Shown here piece after piece: positions 61,821-64,000 of a stretch of DNA of 64,000 nucleotides. Numbering within the stretch: position 1 is the first letter of the stretch; every line of letters begins with the position of its first letter. Source of the stretch: Planctomycetia bacterium (GTDB taxonomy: Bacteria; Planctomycetota; Phycisphaerae; Phycisphaerales; SM1A02); the NCBI GenBank assembly GCA_005790605.1, contig SXUI01000018.1:62001-126000 (forward strand), read 5' to 3'. The notes under the pieces were generated by a model that saw only the letters and a list, made by a program, of their open reading frames with translations, was not told where the DNA came from and ran no database searches. Both the position numbers and the translations under genes were made by a program.

Positions 61821-62978
61821 TCAGATACCAATGGTGTAGAAAAACGCGCCGAGGACTGCGTCGGCGATCACGATCATCACGATGCTTGAAACAACTGCGC
61901 CCGTTGTCTGCGCGCCGACCGCGCGCGCGCCTTCCTCTTTGTTGGTCGCGAGACCTCGTTGGCATCCGATGACTGCAATGAGCGCGCCAAACACGCCCGC
62001 CTTCACAAGACCTTGAATAAGCGCTGCCGCATCGACTGCGTGTTGTACTTCGTTGAGATACTGCCGAAGCGAGAACCCCTCGCTCAACATGATCACCGAT
62101 CCGCCGGCGATGCCCATGAGATCTGCGAACACGGCGAGCAGCGGCGTCATGCAGACGCACGCGACGAAACGCGGGAGGACGAGGAATCGAATCGGCGTGA
62201 TGCCGAAGGTGCGCAGCGCATCGACCTCCTGCCCGACCTTCATCGTTCCGATCGTCGCGGCGAACGCAGCACCAGAGCGACCGGCCACAAGAATCGCTGT
62301 GATGAGCGGCCCAAGTTCACGCAGGATCGAGATGCCAACGATGTCGGCGACTTGCAGTTTCGCGCCGTACTTCGCGAGCGGATCCATGCACTGAAACGCG
62401 ATGATCGCGCCGATCAAGAAGCCAAGGAGCGCGACCACAGGAAGTGCATTGGCGCCAACAACGGACATCTCTCGCAGGGTGTCGCCGACACGGAGTTGAC
62501 GAGGTTCCCGCACCGCAGCCAAGATCGTGCGAAGAAGTTCTCCGCGAAACTCGATGAACGAGCGCAGAAAACTCCACACCGCGCGCGTGCCGCTCCCGAT
62601 GTGTTCGAAGAAGCCCTCCTGTGATTTGGCGAGGGAGCGATCCTGCCCGCGACGGGCCATTTCCATGAGGCGCGTTTGCGCTTCAGTCGCGCCGATGATG
62701 TTGATGCTCGCGCCGCGATTCGCTGCGAGATACTCGAGCCCAAGGATCAATCCGAGTCCGGAACCGTCGAGGTGCTCGACCGCAGACAGATCGATTGCGA
62801 ATGCTTTGGAGGTACTTGCACGAAGTTGTGCCGAGCTCGAGTCCCAATGTGTGGTCAGCGCCACCGCGTCGAGCCGACCCGCAAATCGCGCTGTGAGCGT
62901 GCCCCCCGAATCGTCAAACGAAATGCGAAGAGGCTGCGCGTCTGTCACGACGGTGATGGTATCGCGCCTCGCATGCAT
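61821..62978 (-). CDS. mlaE: MlaE-family permease fused to an N-terminal STAS domain
   Basis: A 385-residue fusion. Residues 15-115 resemble the STAS/MlaB domain (FAIDLSAVEHLDGSGLGLIL), and residues 140-385 are the MlaE permease (five to six helices; GAIIAFQCMDPLAKYGA, REIGPLI-like RELGPLITAILVAGRSGAAFAA, KVGQEVDALRTFGI). In E. coli MlaB is a separate protein. The ATPase gene begins right after its stop. Confidence 0.92.
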   Translation of the reverse strand: MHARRDTITVVTDAQPLRISFDDSGGTLTARFAGRLDAVALTTHWDSSSAQLRASTSKAFAIDLSAVEHLDGSGLGLILGLEYLAANRGASINIIGATEAQTRLMEMARRGQDRSLAKSQEGFFEHIGSGTRAVWSFLRSFIEFRGELLRTILAAVREPRQLRVGDTLREMSVVGANALPVVALLGFLIGAIIAFQCMDPLAKYGAKLQVADIVGISILRELGPLITAILVAGRSGAAFAATIGTMKVGQEVDALRTFGITPIRFLVLPRFVACVCMTPLLAVFADLMGIAGGSVIMLSEGFSLRQYLNEVQHAVDAAALIQGLVKAGVFGALIAVIGCQRGLATNKEEGARAVGAQTTGAVVSSIVMIVIADAVLGAFFYTIGI

Positions 62979-62995
62979 CGTGCTCCTGTTGCGAG

Positions 62996-64000
62996 TCAGG
63001 CCATCTCCATGAACGCTGGGTCGTACACCTTTGAGCGAACGAAGGCATCAATGTCCGGGGGCTCGGGAACCCGCGCATACCCTTCGGCAAAGATGAGCTT
63101 CGCCACTTCGACCGCAACCGCAATCTCACTCTCCAAAATCGTGCGGAGCGGCGGATAGACGAGACCAACATCGAGGTCGCCCTGCGTAACTCGTGAAGCG
63201 AGAGTCTCGGCCGCCTTCAAGAACATCGCGTCCGTCACGCGCGTTGCAATCGTTGCAAAAACCGCGAGTCCGACCGCCGGAAAGATGTAGACATTGTTGC
63301 CTTGACCTGGAACAAACAGTTTTCCGCCAAATCGGACTGGTGGAAACGGCGAGCCCGAGGCAAAGATCGCCCGCCCGTCCGACCACTGATATGCCTCCTC
63401 GGCGGAACATTCGGACTTCGAAGTCGGATTGGAGAGCGGGAAGATGATCGGCCGCTCATTGAGCGCGCTCATCGAACGAATCACTCGCTCGCTGAACGAC
63501 TTCGGAACCGTGCTCGCGCCAATGATCGCAGTCGGACGAACGAACGCGACCGAGTCTGCAAACTCCTTCTGAAGCGGGGCGTCTTTCACATACGGCATCT
63601 GATGCACGCTCAGCCGCGGGTTCGATTGCACACAGAGTCCAGACGAATTGTGCATCCAGATCCGAGCGCGAGACTCGGCAGCGCTCAAACCCTCTCGCTG
63701 CATTTGCAGTTCGATCAGTTCTGCAATGCCAACTGCGGCGCTTCCACCCCCGAGAAAGAGCACGCGGTGATCGCTCAGTCGGTTGCCAATCATTCGGCAC
63801 GCGCCAAAGAGCCCGGCAACGGCCGTCGCGGCGGTGCCTTGGATGTCATCGTTGAAACAGCACACTCGATCGCGGTATCGCGCAAGCAGCGGAATCGCGG
63901 TGGTGTTGTGGAAATCCTCAAACTGAATCGCAGCCTGCGGAAAGACCTTCTGCACGGATTGCACGAACTCCTCAACGAACGAATCAAATGCTTCGCCGCG
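62996..64000 (-). CDS. Malic enzyme (partial, N-terminal part beyond the window)
   Basis: The last 334 codons of an NAD(P)-dependent malic enzyme that makes pyruvate and CO2 from malate. FEDFHNTTAIPLL, FNDDIQGTAATAVAGLFGA (catalytic Asp pair), a Rossmann motif FLGGGSAAVGIA, IFPLSNPTSKSE and FVPGQGNNVYIFPAVGL are the class-typical motifs. The frame stays open to the right edge (EEFVQSVQK precedes the first Val start). It precedes the Mla operon on the same strand by 17 bases. Confidence 0.93.
   Translation of the reverse strand, partial: RGEAFDSFVEEFVQSVQKVFPQAAIQFEDFHNTTAIPLLARYRDRVCCFNDDIQGTAATAVAGLFGACRMIGNRLSDHRVLFLGGGSAAVGIAELIELQMQREGLSAAESRARIWMHNSSGLCVQSNPRLSVHQMPYVKDAPLQKEFADSVAFVRPTAIIGASTVPKSFSERVIRSMSALNERPIIFPLSNPTSKSECSAEEAYQWSDGRAIFASGSPFPPVRFGGKLFVPGQGNNVYIFPAVGLAVFATIATRVTDAMFLKAAETLASRVTQGDLDVGLVYPPLRTILESEIAVAVEVAKLIFAEGYARVPEPPDIDAFVRSKVYDPAFMEMA

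Noticed and set aside
1-64000. tRNA, rRNA, CRISPR, insertion sequences and prophage genes
   Set aside because: I looked through the gene-free stretches and ORFs and found no cloverleaf, regular spaced repeats, transposase or integrase that I could support.

Overview
The window looks like chromosomal DNA of a GC-rich planctomycete, most likely of the Phycisphaerae type. The pointers are a DUF1501 plus PSCyt1/DUF1549/DUF1553 gene pair, exported proteins ending in dockerin-like DLNGDG..D..DLA..L..WG repeats, a DUF1080 protein, few Shine-Dalgarno sites, many GTG/TTG starts, and dense gene pairs that overlap by 4 to 8 bases. Nearly all the long ORFs in other frames are antisense shadows caused by high GC content. 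I saw no rRNA, tRNA, CRISPR array, insertion sequence or prophage.

Layout. 1-5777: a large helical protein cut by the left edge, a BshB1-like deacetylase, a DedA protein, and a protein with a tetrapeptide repeat. 5878-14832 (minus): a mannoside-degrading operon (GH38 alpha-mannosidase, SSS symporter, GH2 beta-mannosidase) preceded by an unknown membrane protein. 14898-22862 (plus): an unknown membrane protein, then a tightly coupled exporter (outer-membrane factor, HlyD-like adaptor, ABC ATPase, two FtsX/MacB-type permeases) flanked by two cysteine-rich exported proteins. 22873-28545: xylulokinase, a small membrane protein, a Tat-type lipoprotein amidase, and gyrB. 28613-31265: an ABC importer of the NMT1/THI5 (ThiY-like) type with a divergent binding protein. 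31356-35717: an OprB-like porin, then TerC, DedA and an SMP-30-like protein. 35707-45938 (minus): DUF1501 and PSCyt1 proteins, a zinc metalloprotease, a dockerin-repeat protein and an exported GH13 enzyme. 46180-49896: a small defence island. 50714-59099: a DUF1080 protein and a complete classical menaquinone cluster (menF-D-H-B-A-C-E in one direction, a menI-like thioesterase convergent). 59141-62978: an Mla/MCE lipid transport operon. 62996 to the right edge: malic enzyme.

The most interesting parts are: the exporter with its two Cys-rich partners; the defence island (orphan sulfur-binding-domain HNH nuclease, DUF3883 protein, and a DUF4236 / 104-residue / Mrr operon); a GyrB whose TOPRIM DxDxD motif reads DxDxV, followed by a decayed duplicate of the gyrB 3' end; a MenC with Arg where the second catalytic Lys is expected; and two candidate structured RNAs in leaders, one of them ahead of terC.
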